This document shows, in pieces, positions 20,523-29,341 of a stretch of 64,000 bases of DNA. Under the pieces are notes generated by a model that worked only from the letters and a program-made list of their open reading frames with translations, was not told the DNA's origin and searched no databases. Source of the stretch: Micromonospora sp. WMMD1120. Lineage in GTDB: Bacteria; Actinomycetota; Actinomycetes; Mycobacteriales; Micromonosporaceae. The number at the start of each line of letters is the position of its first letter. Position 1 is the first letter of the stretch. The position numbers were made by a program, and so were the translations under genes. Location: the NCBI RefSeq assembly GCF_029626235.1, contig NZ_JARUBO010000005.1, positions 4,000,501 through 4,064,500 on the forward strand. The letters run 5' to 3'.

Positions 20523-20551
20523 AAACATCTATCTTCATACGTGTGATGTTT
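20523..20551. promoter_or_regulatory. Inverted repeat upstream of ribose-type importer
   Basis: AAACATC (20523-20529) and GATGTTT (20545-20551) are exact inverted copies separated by 15 bases, about 145 bases upstream of the ATPase gene. Centre spacing of about two helical turns suits a dimeric regulator. The regulator is not encoded nearby. Confidence 0.4.
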
Positions 20552-20693
20552 CCTCGATGTCAAGGGAATGTTCGCAACATAAGAACGTAAGCATCCGTCG
20601 ATGTCTACGAAAGTTCGATGCCCATCGGCTCGAGGCCGCCGTAGAGTCTCGATCGAACCGTGTTGATGACTACTGTCTGTGAGGGCCTTCGGG

Positions 20694-22205
20694 ATGTCAG
20701 ACCCACAGCCGGTGCCGTTACTCACCCTTCGCGGCATCGGCAAGTCCTTTCTCGGGGTGCGCGTCCTCGCGGATGTCGACCTCGACGTCGCCCCGGGTGA
20801 GGTGCACGCCGTCGTCGGCGAGAACGGCGCCGGCAAGTCGACCCTCATGAAGATCGTTTCGGGTGGACACGCCCCGGACGAGGGCACCATGGAGTTCGCT
20901 GGTGAGCCGCGCGCGTTCCGTGGCCCACGTGACGCGCAGCGGGCCGGCGTCGGCATCATCCACCAGGAGTTCAACCTCCTCCCGGAGCGCACCGTCGCGG
21001 AGAACGTCTATCTGGGGCACGAGCCCGTCCGCCGTGGGCTGGTCGACCGCCGGGCGATGCTCGACCGCACCCGACAGCTGCTCACGTCGATCGGCGAGAC
21101 CTCGTTGCCGGCCGACGCCCGGGTGGGGCAGCTCGGTGTCGCGCAGCAGCAGGTCGTGGAGATCGCCAAGGCGCTCGCCCTGGACGCGCGGCTGCTCATC
21201 ATGGACGAGCCGACCGCCGCCCTCGCCGACCACGAGGTCGAGTTGCTCTACGGTCTGGTGCGCCGACTCCAGGAGCGGGGGATCGGCCTGCTGTACGTCT
21301 CGCACCGGCTCACCGAGGTCTTCGACCTGTCCGACCGGATCACCGTTCTCAAGGACGGGCGGCGGGTGACCACTGTGGACACCGCCGCCACCACCGCGGA
21401 CGAGTTGGTGCGCCACATGGTGGGTCGGGAACTCTCCAGCTACTACCCCGACCGGGCCGACCCGGACGACATCGGCGCGGTCCGACTGAGTGTCCGCGGC
21501 GCGGGCAACCGGAAGCTGCGCGACATCAGCGTCGAGCTGCGTGCCGGCGAGGTGCTCGGCATCGGCGGTCTGCAGGGCTCCGGGCGGTCGGCGCTGGCCC
21601 GTGCGCTCTTCGGGGTGGCCCCGTTCACCACCGGCGAGGTGACTCTCGACGGCGCGCCCGTCCGGCTCCGCTCGCCCCGCGCCGCGATGCGGGCGGGCAT
21701 CGCCTACGTCACCGAGGACCGCAAGGGTGAGGGGATCGTCGCCCGGCAGTCGGTGCTGGACAACGCGCTGCTGGCCAGCCGGGCCGTCTTCGCCGCGCGA
21801 TCCGGGCACGCGGCCCGCACCGCACGGGTGCGCGAGCTGCTCGCCGCCGTGGAGGTCCGCGCCGCCGGCGACGACCAGGAGATCCGCTTCCTGTCCGGGG
21901 GCAACCAGCAGAAGGTCGTGCTGGCCCGTTGGCTCGCGCTCACGCCACGGATCCTGCTCTTCGACGAGCCGACCAGGGGCATCGACGTGGGCGCGAAGTC
22001 CGCCATCCACGACCTCGTCCGTCGCCTCGCCCGCGACGGCGCGGCGGTACTGATGATCTCGTCCGACCTGCCGGAGCTGCTGGGAATGAGTGATCGAATC
22101 GTCGTCATGCGGGACGGTCGCGTCGCGGGCGAACTGCCCTCCGGCGCGAGCGAGGAGGACGTCATGGCGCTGGCGGTCGGGACGGTCCGGGAGGTCGCCG
22201 CATGA
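20694..22205 (+). CDS. Ribose/xylose-type sugar ABC transporter ATP-binding protein (two ATPase domains)
   Basis: Cytoplasmic ATPase of a CUT2-family monosaccharide importer, 503 residues with two fused ATPase domains like RbsA/XylG. The first domain has Walker A GENGAGKST (42-50) and LLIMDEPTAAL; the second has the degenerate loop GLQGSGRS, signature LSGGNQQ and LLFDEPTRGIDVG. The ATG at 20694 is preceded by GAGGG. It begins a six-gene set: ATPase, permease, permease, binding protein, epimerase-like protein and, after a short gap, a secreted glycosidase. The sugar is probably a pentose or deoxyhexose. Confidence 0.94.
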   Translation: MSDPQPVPLLTLRGIGKSFLGVRVLADVDLDVAPGEVHAVVGENGAGKSTLMKIVSGGHAPDEGTMEFAGEPRAFRGPRDAQRAGVGIIHQEFNLLPERTVAENVYLGHEPVRRGLVDRRAMLDRTRQLLTSIGETSLPADARVGQLGVAQQQVVEIAKALALDARLLIMDEPTAALADHEVELLYGLVRRLQERGIGLLYVSHRLTEVFDLSDRITVLKDGRRVTTVDTAATTADELVRHMVGRELSSYYPDRADPDDIGAVRLSVRGAGNRKLRDISVELRAGEVLGIGGLQGSGRSALARALFGVAPFTTGEVTLDGAPVRLRSPRAAMRAGIAYVTEDRKGEGIVARQSVLDNALLASRAVFAARSGHAARTARVRELLAAVEVRAAGDDQEIRFLSGGNQQKVVLARWLALTPRILLFDEPTRGIDVGAKSAIHDLVRRLARDGAAVLMISSDLPELLGMSDRIVVMRDGRVAGELPSGASEEDVMALAVGTVREVAA

Positions 22206-23176
22206 GCGCGCTGTCGCTCCTGCCGGCCCGCCGGCCCGTACCCGGTGTCTTCGTGGCCCTCACCCTCACCCTGGCCATCGGCTGGCTGATCGTCCTGCTC
22301 GACGGGGGTCAGCTGTTCAACCAGTCCACCACCGTCAGCCTGCTGCACGTCGCCGCCGGCCTCGGGCTCGTCGCGGTCGGTCAGACCCTGGTCATCCTGG
22401 GCGGCTCCCTCGACCTCTCCGTGGCGTACGTGATCAGCCTGAGCACCCTCGTCGCCGCCGAGACGATGAACGGCAGCGACGGCGCGGTGCTGCCGGCGAT
22501 CGGCCTGGTGCTCGCCGTCAGCGCCGGCATCGGGCTGTTCAACGGGCTGCTCGTCACCAAGCTCCGGATCAACGCGTTCATCGCGACCCTCGGCGTCGGG
22601 CTGTTGCTCAAGGGTTACCTGGACAACGGCTACGACGGCCCGGCCGGCACCACCGCGCCCTCGCTCGTGCAGTCGCTCGGCTACCAGCGGGTCGGACCGG
22701 TCCCGGTGTCGTTCCTGCTGCTGGTCGCGGTGACCGCGGTGGCCTGGTTCGCGCTGTCCCGGACCCGCTTCGGCCACCACCTGATCGCCGTCGGCGGAGA
22801 CCCGGAGGTGGCCCGGCTCTCCGGTGTCCGCAACGACCGGGTCCTCGTCCTCGCCCACATGTTGTGCTCGATCTGCGCCGGGCTGGCCGGCATCTACCTC
22901 GCCAGTCGCCTCGGCTCGGGGGCGCCCCGGGTGGGCACCGAGGGTCTCTACGACCTGGAGTCGATCGCCGCCGTGGTGATCGGCGGCACCGCCCTCGCCG
23001 GTGGGCGTGGCGGTGTGGTCGGCACCGTCGGCGGGGTGCTGCTGCTCGCCAGCATCGACGCCATCTTCAACCAGCTCGAGGTCGACGCCTTCTTCAAGCA
23101 GGTGATCCGGGGCGCCATCATCATCGCCGCGGTCGCCGTCTACGCCCGCCGGGCCCTGCGGAAGGCGAGGTCCTAG
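22202..23176 (+). CDS. CUT2 sugar ABC transporter permease 1
   Basis: RbsC-family permease of 324 residues with about nine or ten hydrophobic segments. The conserved cytoplasmic loop GLFNGLLVTKLRINAFIATLG and the TRFGHHLIAVGGDPEVARLSG-type segment (in parts: TRFGHHLIAVG, EVARLSG) identify the family. ATG overlaps the ATPase stop (ATGA). Two different permease genes, rather than one, suggest a heterodimeric channel. Confidence 0.92.
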   Translation: MSALSLLPARRPVPGVFVALTLTLAIGWLIVLLDGGQLFNQSTTVSLLHVAAGLGLVAVGQTLVILGGSLDLSVAYVISLSTLVAAETMNGSDGAVLPAIGLVLAVSAGIGLFNGLLVTKLRINAFIATLGVGLLLKGYLDNGYDGPAGTTAPSLVQSLGYQRVGPVPVSFLLLVAVTAVAWFALSRTRFGHHLIAVGGDPEVARLSGVRNDRVLVLAHMLCSICAGLAGIYLASRLGSGAPRVGTEGLYDLESIAAVVIGGTALAGGRGGVVGTVGGVLLLASIDAIFNQLEVDAFFKQVIRGAIIIAAVAVYARRALRKARS

Positions 23177-23178
23177 CC

Positions 23179-24162
23179 ATGCAGACCGTTCAGCAGCGTG
23201 CGCTGCCACTGCGCCTGCCCCGGGTCCGCCCCGGCGGCGTCCTGCCGATCCTGTTGATCCTCGCGGTGTTGTTGGTGCTCGTCGGCATCCGACAGCCCGA
23301 CTTCCTCGCCCCGCCGTCGCTGATGTCCTTCCTCGGCCGGTCGGCGCCGATCATCCTGCTCGCCGCCGGCCAGTACTTCGTGATCGTCTCCGGCGAGTTC
23401 GACCTGTCGGTCGGGTCCCTGGTCACCGCGCAGGTGGTGGTCGCGGCCCGGCTGATCGACAGCGACCCGGCGCAGACCTGGCCGGTGGTGGTGCTGCTGC
23501 TCGTCTTCGGCGCGCTCGTCGGCCTGGTCAACGGCCTGGTCACCACCAAGCTGCGGGTGCCGTCGTTCATCACCACCCTCGGCATGTTCCTGATCCTCGT
23601 CGGTGCCGTCTACCTGTGGTCCGACGGCGCGCCCAAGGGCGGGCTCTCCGAGGAGTTCCGGCGGTTCGGCCGGCGGGCCTTCGAGGACGTGCCGCTGCTC
23701 GGTCGGGTGCCGTACGCGCTGCTGGTCCTCGTGGTGCTGGCGGTGGCGGCCGTGCTGCTGATGCGCTCCGACTTCGGCCGGACGTTGGTCGCGGTCGGCG
23801 ACAACCCGCGCACCGCCGAGTTGAGCGGGGTACGCGTCTGGCGTACCCGGACCATCGCCTTCATCCTCAGCGGGCTCGCGGCGGCCGTGGCGGCGATCCT
23901 GCTGGGCGGCTACAGCGGGGTGTCGTTCCAGGCCGGTGCGGGCCTGGAGTTCGGCGCGATCACCGCGGTCGTCCTCGGTGGCGTCGTCCTGGGCGGCGGC
24001 CGCGGCGCGGTGCTCGGCGCGATGCTCGGCGCGCTGACCCTCGAACTGCTGTTCGCCCTGATGAATTTCTACGGCGTCTCCGGCGCCCTCAGGTCGACCG
24101 TCCAGGGCGGGATCATCCTGCTCGCCGTGGCGGTCTCGGCAACGCGTTCTTCGTCGAGATAA
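23179..24162 (+). CDS. CUT2 sugar ABC transporter permease 2
   Basis: Second RbsC-family permease, 327 residues. Landmarks are GEFDLSVGS, LVNGLVTTKLRVPSFITTLG and DFGRTLVAVGDNPRTAELSG. Starts two bases after the first permease stop; the upstream open frame is a shadow of that gene. It is a paralogue of permease 1 but clearly diverged, consistent with a heterodimer. Confidence 0.92.
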   Translation: MQTVQQRALPLRLPRVRPGGVLPILLILAVLLVLVGIRQPDFLAPPSLMSFLGRSAPIILLAAGQYFVIVSGEFDLSVGSLVTAQVVVAARLIDSDPAQTWPVVVLLLVFGALVGLVNGLVTTKLRVPSFITTLGMFLILVGAVYLWSDGAPKGGLSEEFRRFGRRAFEDVPLLGRVPYALLVLVVLAVAAVLLMRSDFGRTLVAVGDNPRTAELSGVRVWRTRTIAFILSGLAAAVAAILLGGYSGVSFQAGAGLEFGAITAVVLGGVVLGGGRGAVLGAMLGALTLELLFALMNFYGVSGALRSTVQGGIILLAVAVSATRSSSR

Positions 24163-24175
24163 AGGGGAAACCATA

Positions 24176-25357
24176 GTGCGACGTTCCATAGCGGCGGTCG
24201 CCGCCGTCACCCTGCTGTCCCTTGCCGCCTGTGCGACCGACGAGCCGGGTGCCAGCCCGTCCAGCAGCGCCTCGACCGCGGGCTCGGGCACCGGGGAGCA
24301 GTCGAAGTTCTTCGTGCAGGCCGACTACGACGCCGAGCTGTCGCTGCTCACCGCCACCCCCACCGGGCCCGCGGACAAGCCGTGGGAGCAGGTGCTGAAC
24401 CCGGCGATGGTGGACACCGCCAAGTTCAAGAAGAAGGGACCGCACAAGATCTGCTTCTCCAACGCGGCCCTGAACAACCCCTGGCGGCAGGTCGGGTTCA
24501 AGACCATGCAGGCCGAGGTCGAAGCGCAGAAGAGCCGGATCGCGGAGTTCGTGCACGTCGACGCCGAGGGCAAGGACCAGAAGCAGATCGCGGACATCAA
24601 CGACCTGCTCGGCAAGGACTGCGACGCGCTGATCGTCTCGCCGAACACCACCGCCACGCTCACCCCGGCCGTCGAGGCGGCCTGCCAGGCGGGGCTGCCG
24701 GTGGTCGTCTTCGACCGTGGCGTCAACACGAAGTGCCCGGTGACCTTCATCAACCCGATCGGCGGTTACGGATTCGGCCACGTCGGCGCCGAGTTCGTCA
24801 GCCAGAAGATGAAGCCCGGCGGCAAGGTCCTCGCCCTGCGCATCCTGCCCGGCGTCGACGTGCTGGAGACCCGCTGGTCGGCCGCGAAGGTGGCGTTCGA
24901 CAAGGCGAAGGTCGACGTGGTCGGCGTCGAGTTCACCGACGGCGACCCGGCCAAGACCAAGAAGATCGTGGACGACTACATCCAGCGGTACGGCACGATC
25001 GACGGCGTCTGGATGGACGCCGGTGCGGTGGCCGTCGCGGCGGTCGAGGCGTTCCAGGACGCGGGCAAGCCCGTTCCGCCGATCAACGGCGAGGACCAGC
25101 TCGACTTCCTGAAGATCTGGAAGGACAAGCAGCTCACCGCTATCGCGCCGACCTACCCGACCTACCAGTGGCGTACGCCGATCATCGCGACGCTGCGGAT
25201 CCTCGACGGCGAGCAGGTCTCCAACCCGTGGAAGCTGCCGCAGCCGACCGTCACCCAGGACAACCTGGACCAGTACCTCGACGCGAACATGCCGCCGCTG
25301 CACTACGCGATGTGCGGCTGCAAGGACCTGCCCGGTTACCCGCAGCGCTGGAAGTAG
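24176..25357 (+). CDS. Monosaccharide-binding lipoprotein (Peripla_BP_4, RbsB/XylF-like)
   Basis: Extracellular receptor of the CUT2 importer, 393 residues. GTG start after AAGGGG. Signal peptide with lipobox LAAC (Cys19). The mature protein has an unusually long N-terminal lead (about 90 residues, with TPTGPADKPWEQ) before the binding fold that begins KKGPHKICFSNAALNNPWRQ. Ligand-site-like segments are VVFDRGV and GVWMDAGAVAVA. Four downstream cysteines (MCGCKDLPG near the end) are unusual. Ligand is not deducible; pentose or tagatose/psicose-like ketose are possible given the epimerase gene next to it. Confidence 0.9.
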   Translation: MRRSIAAVAAVTLLSLAACATDEPGASPSSSASTAGSGTGEQSKFFVQADYDAELSLLTATPTGPADKPWEQVLNPAMVDTAKFKKKGPHKICFSNAALNNPWRQVGFKTMQAEVEAQKSRIAEFVHVDAEGKDQKQIADINDLLGKDCDALIVSPNTTATLTPAVEAACQAGLPVVVFDRGVNTKCPVTFINPIGGYGFGHVGAEFVSQKMKPGGKVLALRILPGVDVLETRWSAAKVAFDKAKVDVVGVEFTDGDPAKTKKIVDDYIQRYGTIDGVWMDAGAVAVAAVEAFQDAGKPVPPINGEDQLDFLKIWKDKQLTAIAPTYPTYQWRTPIIATLRILDGEQVSNPWKLPQPTVTQDNLDQYLDANMPPLHYAMCGCKDLPGYPQRWK

Positions 25358-25363
25358 GACCTG

Positions 25364-26215
25364 ATGTACGCCATCGGCGTCAACCCCTGGGTGTGGGCCT
25401 CGCCGGTCGATGACAGGGCGCTGGCCGAGCTGATCCCGCGGATCGCCACGTTCGGCTTCGACGCTGTCGAGTTGCCGATCGAGCAGCCCGGCGACTGGGA
25501 CCCGGTCCGTACCCGGGACCTGTTGGCGGAGCACGGTCTCGCCGCGGCCGGCGTCTGCGCGGTCACCCCGCCGGGGCGGGAGTTGGTCGACGCCGCGCCG
25601 GACGTGGTCGAGTCGACGGTGGCGTACCTCAGCGGCTGTGTGGCGAGCGCGGCGGCCGTCGGCGCGGGATGCGTCGGCGGCCCCGTGTACGCCTCGGTCG
25701 GGCGCACCTGGCGGATGTCCCCGGCAGCCCGCGCCGCCTGCTACGCGGACTTCCGGCGGGCCCTGGCGCCGGTGGCGGAGCAGGCGGCCGAGTGCGGGGT
25801 GAGCATCGGGGTCGAGGCGCTGAACCGCTACGAGACGAGCGTCGTCAACACGATCGAGCAGACCGTCGAGTTGATCGACGGTCTGCCGCCGAGCGTCGGC
25901 ATCATGATCGACACATATCACATGAACATCGAGGAGGCCGATCCCTACGCGGCGTTGGCCCTCGCCGGCCCGCACATCAAGCACGTCCAGGTCAGCGGCA
26001 CCAACCGGGGCGCACCCGGCGCCGACCACTTCGACTGGCCCCGCTTCTTCACGGTCCTGCGGGACACCGGCTACGCCGGCTCGATCTGCATCGAGTCGTT
26101 CACGGCGGAGAACGAGACCATCGCCACCGCTGCGGCGATCTGGCGTCCGTTGGCCCCCTCGCAGGACCGGCTCGCCACCGACGGCCTGCGCTATCTCCGG
26201 GAGACCCTCGGGTAG
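25364..26215 (+). CDS. Sugar phosphate isomerase/epimerase-fold protein, D-tagatose/D-psicose 3-epimerase-like
   Basis: A 283-residue xylose-isomerase-like TIM barrel predicted to epimerise a free ketose at C3. The four metal ligands of the tagatose 3-epimerase group are present: Glu151 (VEALNR), Asp183 (IDTYHMN), His207 (KHVQVSG) and Glu244 (IESF). The segment MNIEEADP and the Arg in GTNRG are also family features. It starts six bases after the binding-protein stop, so it belongs to the importer operon and probably acts on the imported sugar. L-rhamnulose/L-fuculose 3-epimerase would also fit the deoxyhexose theme of the island. Confidence 0.88.
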   Translation: MYAIGVNPWVWASPVDDRALAELIPRIATFGFDAVELPIEQPGDWDPVRTRDLLAEHGLAAAGVCAVTPPGRELVDAAPDVVESTVAYLSGCVASAAAVGAGCVGGPVYASVGRTWRMSPAARAACYADFRRALAPVAEQAAECGVSIGVEALNRYETSVVNTIEQTVELIDGLPPSVGIMIDTYHMNIEEADPYAALALAGPHIKHVQVSGTNRGAPGADHFDWPRFFTVLRDTGYAGSICIESFTAENETIATAAAIWRPLAPSQDRLATDGLRYLRETLG

Positions 26216-26300
26216 CGCCCACCCACCGCCCACCACGCCTCCTGCCCGCCCGCCGAGGCGTTTCGCCCCCCTGCCCTCCGCACGTCAGGAGCACCGTCCC

Positions 26301-28688
26301 GTGTCCTCTTCCCCTCCGCTGCGCCGGCTGCTGGCCGGCGCCGCCGCGACGGCGATGACCGCAGTGGTCGCCGTGACCGTCGCGGCCTCCCCGGCCGCCG
26401 CCGCGACCACCACCCTCTACGCGTCGCCCACCGGCACCGGCACCGGTTGCTCGGCCAGCCAGCCGTGTTCGCTGACCGCCGCCCAGGCCGCGGTGCGCGC
26501 CCAGAACAGCGCGATGTCCGGTGACATCGTGGTGGAGTTGGCCAACGGCACCTACCGGCTGTCGGCGCCGCTGCGGTTCACCGCCGCCGACTCCGGCACC
26601 AACGGGTACCAGGTGATCTGGCGGGCGGCCGCCTCCGCCCGTCCGATCATCACCGGCGCCCGTGCGGTCACCGGCTGGTCGCAGGTCGACGCCGGCCGCA
26701 ACATCTGGCGTGCGAACGTCGGCGCCGGGCTCGACTCCCGTCAGCTCTACGTCAACGGCGCGGTCGCCACCCGGGCGCGGACGGCGGTGAACCGTGCCGA
26801 CTTCACCTTCACCACCAGCGGCATGCGGTTCAGCAACAGCGCGCTGAGCTACCTCAACAACCTCGGCAACCAGAACCGCGTCGAGGTGGAGAGCGTCGGC
26901 TCCTTCACCGACCGGTACTCGCCGGTGCAGAGCATCAGCGGGAACTTCCTGACCATGCAGCAGCCCGCGTGGAACAACAACACCTTCGGGTTCGACACCC
27001 TCTCCAGCCCGCACCGCGCCGGCCCGTTCTACCTGACCAACGCGTACGAGTTCCTGGACTCGCCGGGAGAGTGGTACCTCAACCCGAGCAACGGCCAGCT
27101 CAACTACATCCCGCTGTCGGGGCAGAACATGGGTTCCGTCAGCGTCGAGCTGCCCCAGCTGCAGTCGCTGGTGAACGTCGGCGGCACGTACGACTCGCCG
27201 GCGCACCACATCTCGTTCAGCGGCATCACCTTCACCGGCACCAGCTGGCTCGGCCCCAGCAGCAGCAACGGCTTCGCCGACCAGCAGACCGGCGCGCACA
27301 TCACCGGCACCTGGTCGCGGCCGTCCGACGCGCTGACCTCGTGCCAGGCCGGCTGCCCCCAGTTCGAGGCCACCCGACCGAACTGGAACCAGATGCCCGC
27401 CGCCGTGCAGGTCTCGGCCGCCAACACCATCACCTTCAGCGACTCGCAGTTCGTCAACCTCGGGCAGACGGCGATCGGCATCGGCAACGACGCCAACGCC
27501 CACGCCAGCGGTGTCGGACTGGGCGCCAGCAACATCACCGTCACCCGCTCGGAGATCGCCCGTAACTCCGCCGGCGGCATCGTGGTGGGCGGCGTCCGCG
27601 CCGACGCCCACCACCCGAGCGACCAGCGGATGGTCAACCGCAACATCACCATCAGCAACAACCGGGTGCACGACCTCGGCCTGGAGTACCGGGGTGTGGT
27701 CTCGATCCTGACCACCTACGTGAGCACCGCGCTGGTGTCGCACAACGAGGTCTACAACATGCCGTACACCGGTCTGTCGGTCGGCTACGGCTGGGGCGCC
27801 AACGACGCGGGCGGCAGCCAGCACTACGCGAACCGGGGCCTGTACAACTACCAGCCGCGGTACACGACGGCGACCACCGCGTCGAACAACCAGGTGATCG
27901 GCAACTACGTGCACGACGTCATGCAGCAGATGACCGACGGCGGCTGCATCTACACGTTGTCGGCGAACCCGGGCGGCACCATCAACGAGAACTACTGCCT
28001 GCGGACCAACGGCTGGTTCGGGCTCTACTTCGACGAGGGGTCGCGTTACTACACCGCCCGCAACAACGTCTTCTCGAACACCGGCACCTGGGCGACCGCC
28101 AACTACTGGTACGCCGAGAACATGGGCAACTTCACCGTCACCAACAACTGGGCGACGAACAACAGCACCAACGTGACGAACGGCGACCGCGGCAACGTGG
28201 TCAACAACAACGTCACCGTCACCGGCGGCTGGCCGTCCGGCGCGCAGACGGTGATCAACGCCGCCGGTGTGCAGAGCGGTGGCAGCACCAACCCGCAGAA
28301 CGTGCAGATCGTGGGCGTCCAGTCGGGTCGCTGCGCCGAGATCGGTGGATCGGTCACCACGAACGGCACGCAGGCCCAGCTCTGGGACTGCATCAGCGGC
28401 GCCACCAACCAGCGCTGGACCCACACCGCCAGCCGGCAACTCATGGTGTACGGCACCAAGTGCCTGGACGCCTCCGGCCAGGGCACCAGCAACGGCACCC
28501 AGGTGGTGATCTGGGACTGCAACGGCGGCGCCAACCAGCAGTGGAACCTGAACGCCAACGGCACCATCACCGGCGTGCAGTCGGGTCTCTGCCTGGACGC
28601 CAACGGCGCCGCGACGGCGAACGGCACGAAGTTGATCCTCTGGTCCTGCAACGGCGGCACCAACCAGCAGTGGCAGGTGCGTAGCTGA
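26301..28688 (+). CDS. Secreted beta-helix glycosidase (GH141-like) with C-terminal CBM13
   Basis: A 795-residue secreted enzyme. GTG start with AGGAG eight bases upstream; signal peptide 1-35 ending AAAA. Residues about 36-650 form a right-handed parallel beta-helix; GEWYLNPSNGQLNYIPL and RNITISNNRVHDLG resemble GH141, a family with alpha-L-fucosidase and xylanase members. A CBM13 (about 670-795; three QxW repeats) follows. The gene lies 85 bases after the ribose-type importer operon, so released monosaccharide may be imported by it. With a fucose-type oxidation pathway nearby, fucosidase is attractive, but the catalytic pair was not verified and other beta-helix families remain possible. 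Confidence 0.72.
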   Translation: MSSSPPLRRLLAGAAATAMTAVVAVTVAASPAAAATTTLYASPTGTGTGCSASQPCSLTAAQAAVRAQNSAMSGDIVVELANGTYRLSAPLRFTAADSGTNGYQVIWRAAASARPIITGARAVTGWSQVDAGRNIWRANVGAGLDSRQLYVNGAVATRARTAVNRADFTFTTSGMRFSNSALSYLNNLGNQNRVEVESVGSFTDRYSPVQSISGNFLTMQQPAWNNNTFGFDTLSSPHRAGPFYLTNAYEFLDSPGEWYLNPSNGQLNYIPLSGQNMGSVSVELPQLQSLVNVGGTYDSPAHHISFSGITFTGTSWLGPSSSNGFADQQTGAHITGTWSRPSDALTSCQAGCPQFEATRPNWNQMPAAVQVSAANTITFSDSQFVNLGQTAIGIGNDANAHASGVGLGASNITVTRSEIARNSAGGIVVGGVRADAHHPSDQRMVNRNITISNNRVHDLGLEYRGVVSILTTYVSTALVSHNEVYNMPYTGLSVGYGWGANDAGGSQHYANRGLYNYQPRYTTATTASNNQVIGNYVHDVMQQMTDGGCIYTLSANPGGTINENYCLRTNGWFGLYFDEGSRYYTARNNVFSNTGTWATANYWYAENMGNFTVTNNWATNNSTNVTNGDRGNVVNNNVTVTGGWPSGAQTVINAAGVQSGGSTNPQNVQIVGVQSGRCAEIGGSVTTNGTQAQLWDCISGATNQRWTHTASRQLMVYGTKCLDASGQGTSNGTQVVIWDCNGGANQQWNLNANGTITGVQSGLCLDANGAATANGTKLILWSCNGGTNQQWQVRS

Positions 28689-28693
28689 GCGTC

Positions 28694-28729
28694 GGACGGC
28701 CCGCCCGGCGTCGGCCGGGCGGGCCGTCC
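28694..28729 (+). terminator. Strong terminator of the beta-helix glycosidase gene
   Basis: A perfect 16-bp GC-rich stem (28694-28709 with 28714-28729) with loop GTCG begins six bases after the stop codon. Confidence 0.88.
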
Positions 28730-28884
28730 CCTTCGGTGACCTACCCGCCGACCGGACCAGGCTCCGCTGTGGCGACCGGGCACCCTCCTCATGCGGGGAG
28801 GTCGCCCGGCGCTGCATGGCCAGCTACCCGGCGCGTCCTGCGCAGACGAGCGCGCCAACGCCCCCCACCGCCGCTCTCCAAAAC

Positions 28885-29017
28885 TGACCCCCCGCCCCCG
28901 GCCCCGCCCCCGGCCCCGCCCCCGGCCCCGGCCCCGCCCCCGGCCCCGGCCCCGGCCCTGGCCCTGGCCCCGGTCCGGCCCTGGCCCCGGTCCGGCCCTG
29001 GCCCCGGCCCCGGCCCC
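28885..29017. repeat. CCCCGG low-complexity tract
   Basis: Near-continuous tandem copies of C4-5G2 units, some with CT or TCCGG variants. The minus strand is therefore rich in G4 runs and could form G-quadruplexes or slippage structures. Open frames across it encode only Pro/Arg or Gly/Arg repeats and have no gene features. Confidence 0.85.
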
Positions 29018-29080
29018 GGTTGATCATGAAGTTAGCGCCACGACACGCCGCTGTCGATGGCCATAACTTCATGATCAACC
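29018..29080. repeat. 17-bp perfect inverted repeat with 29-base spacer
   Basis: GGTTGATCATGAAGTTA (29018-29034) and its exact complement (29064-29080); pairing extends six further bases with two mismatches. It lies exactly between two low-complexity tracts. There is no transposase between or next to the arms. It could be a terminator-like hairpin, a protein site or a repetitive extragenic element. Confidence 0.85.
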
Positions 29081-29265
29081 AGAGTCGACCGGGCCGACCA
29101 GCGCCGACCGGGTCGACCGGGCCGACCAGCGCCGACCGGGTCGACCGGGCCGACCAGCGCCGACCGGGCCGACCAGCGCCGACCGGGCCGACCGGGCCGA
29201 CCGGGCCGACCGGGCCGACCAGGGCCGACCGGGCCGACCAGCGCCGACCGGGCCGGCCGGGGGCG
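29081..29265. repeat. Tandem GACCGGGCC-type repeats
   Basis: About 20 copies of a 9-10 base unit (GACCGGGCC, GACCAGCGCC, GACCGGGTC). At 29092-29175 they are arranged as a higher-order 28-base repeat, then decay to simple nine-base copies. Not CRISPR: there are no unique spacers. Confidence 0.85.
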
Positions 29266-29311
29266 GTGGCGTGTGTCGGGTGGACTGCAACAAACCTGCA
29301 AGCGCCAGCTC

Positions 29312-29341
29312 TTGCCTTCGCGGAAACCGCTTTCCTACGAT
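29312..29341 (+). promoter_or_regulatory. Candidate promoter of the pectate lyase
   Basis: TTGCCT (29312-29317) and TACGAT (29336-29341), spacer 18. The imperfect inverted repeat GGAAA-CCGC-TTTCC (29322-29335) fills the spacer and could be an operator. The string TCCTACGATT is shared with the GH54 promoter. The leader would be about 185 bases. Confidence 0.45.

Larger units (their letters stand above)
20166..20693. other. Divergent intergenic region upstream of the second sugar importer
   Basis: 528 bases without a plausible gene. It contains the shared CTTCAATTGACA element for the minus-strand gene and an AAACATC...GATGTTT inverted repeat nearer the importer, both listed separately. AT content is clearly higher at 20370-20670 than in surrounding genes, as expected for regulatory DNA. 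Confidence 0.7.

Noticed and set aside
20599..20615. CGAAAGTTCG before the ribose-type importer as a xylanase-type operator
   Set aside because: It matches CGAAACTTTCG only partly (arms of four bases) and is probably chance.
22090..23178. Upstream extension of the second permease frame, giving a 690-residue protein
   Set aside because: The first 363 codons are an Arg/Pro-rich out-of-frame reading of permease 1. The real start is the ATG at 23179.
24113..26236. 707-codon minus-strand frame opposite the binding protein and epimerase genes
   Set aside because: No recognisable domain or ribosome site; both plus-strand genes in the same interval have clear motifs.
26100..28817. 905-codon open frame on the minus strand opposite the beta-helix glycosidase
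   Set aside because: It is an antisense shadow caused by GC-rich third positions: composition is Val/Arg/His/Asp-rich without domains, while the plus-strand gene has signal peptide, beta-helix and CBM13.
29018..29080. Possible insertion-sequence ends or attachment site
   Set aside because: The arms are only 29 bases apart and enclose no gene; no transposase or integrase was seen in the window.
29081..29265. Possible CRISPR array
   Set aside because: Units of 9-10 bases repeat without unique spacers, and no cas gene is nearby.
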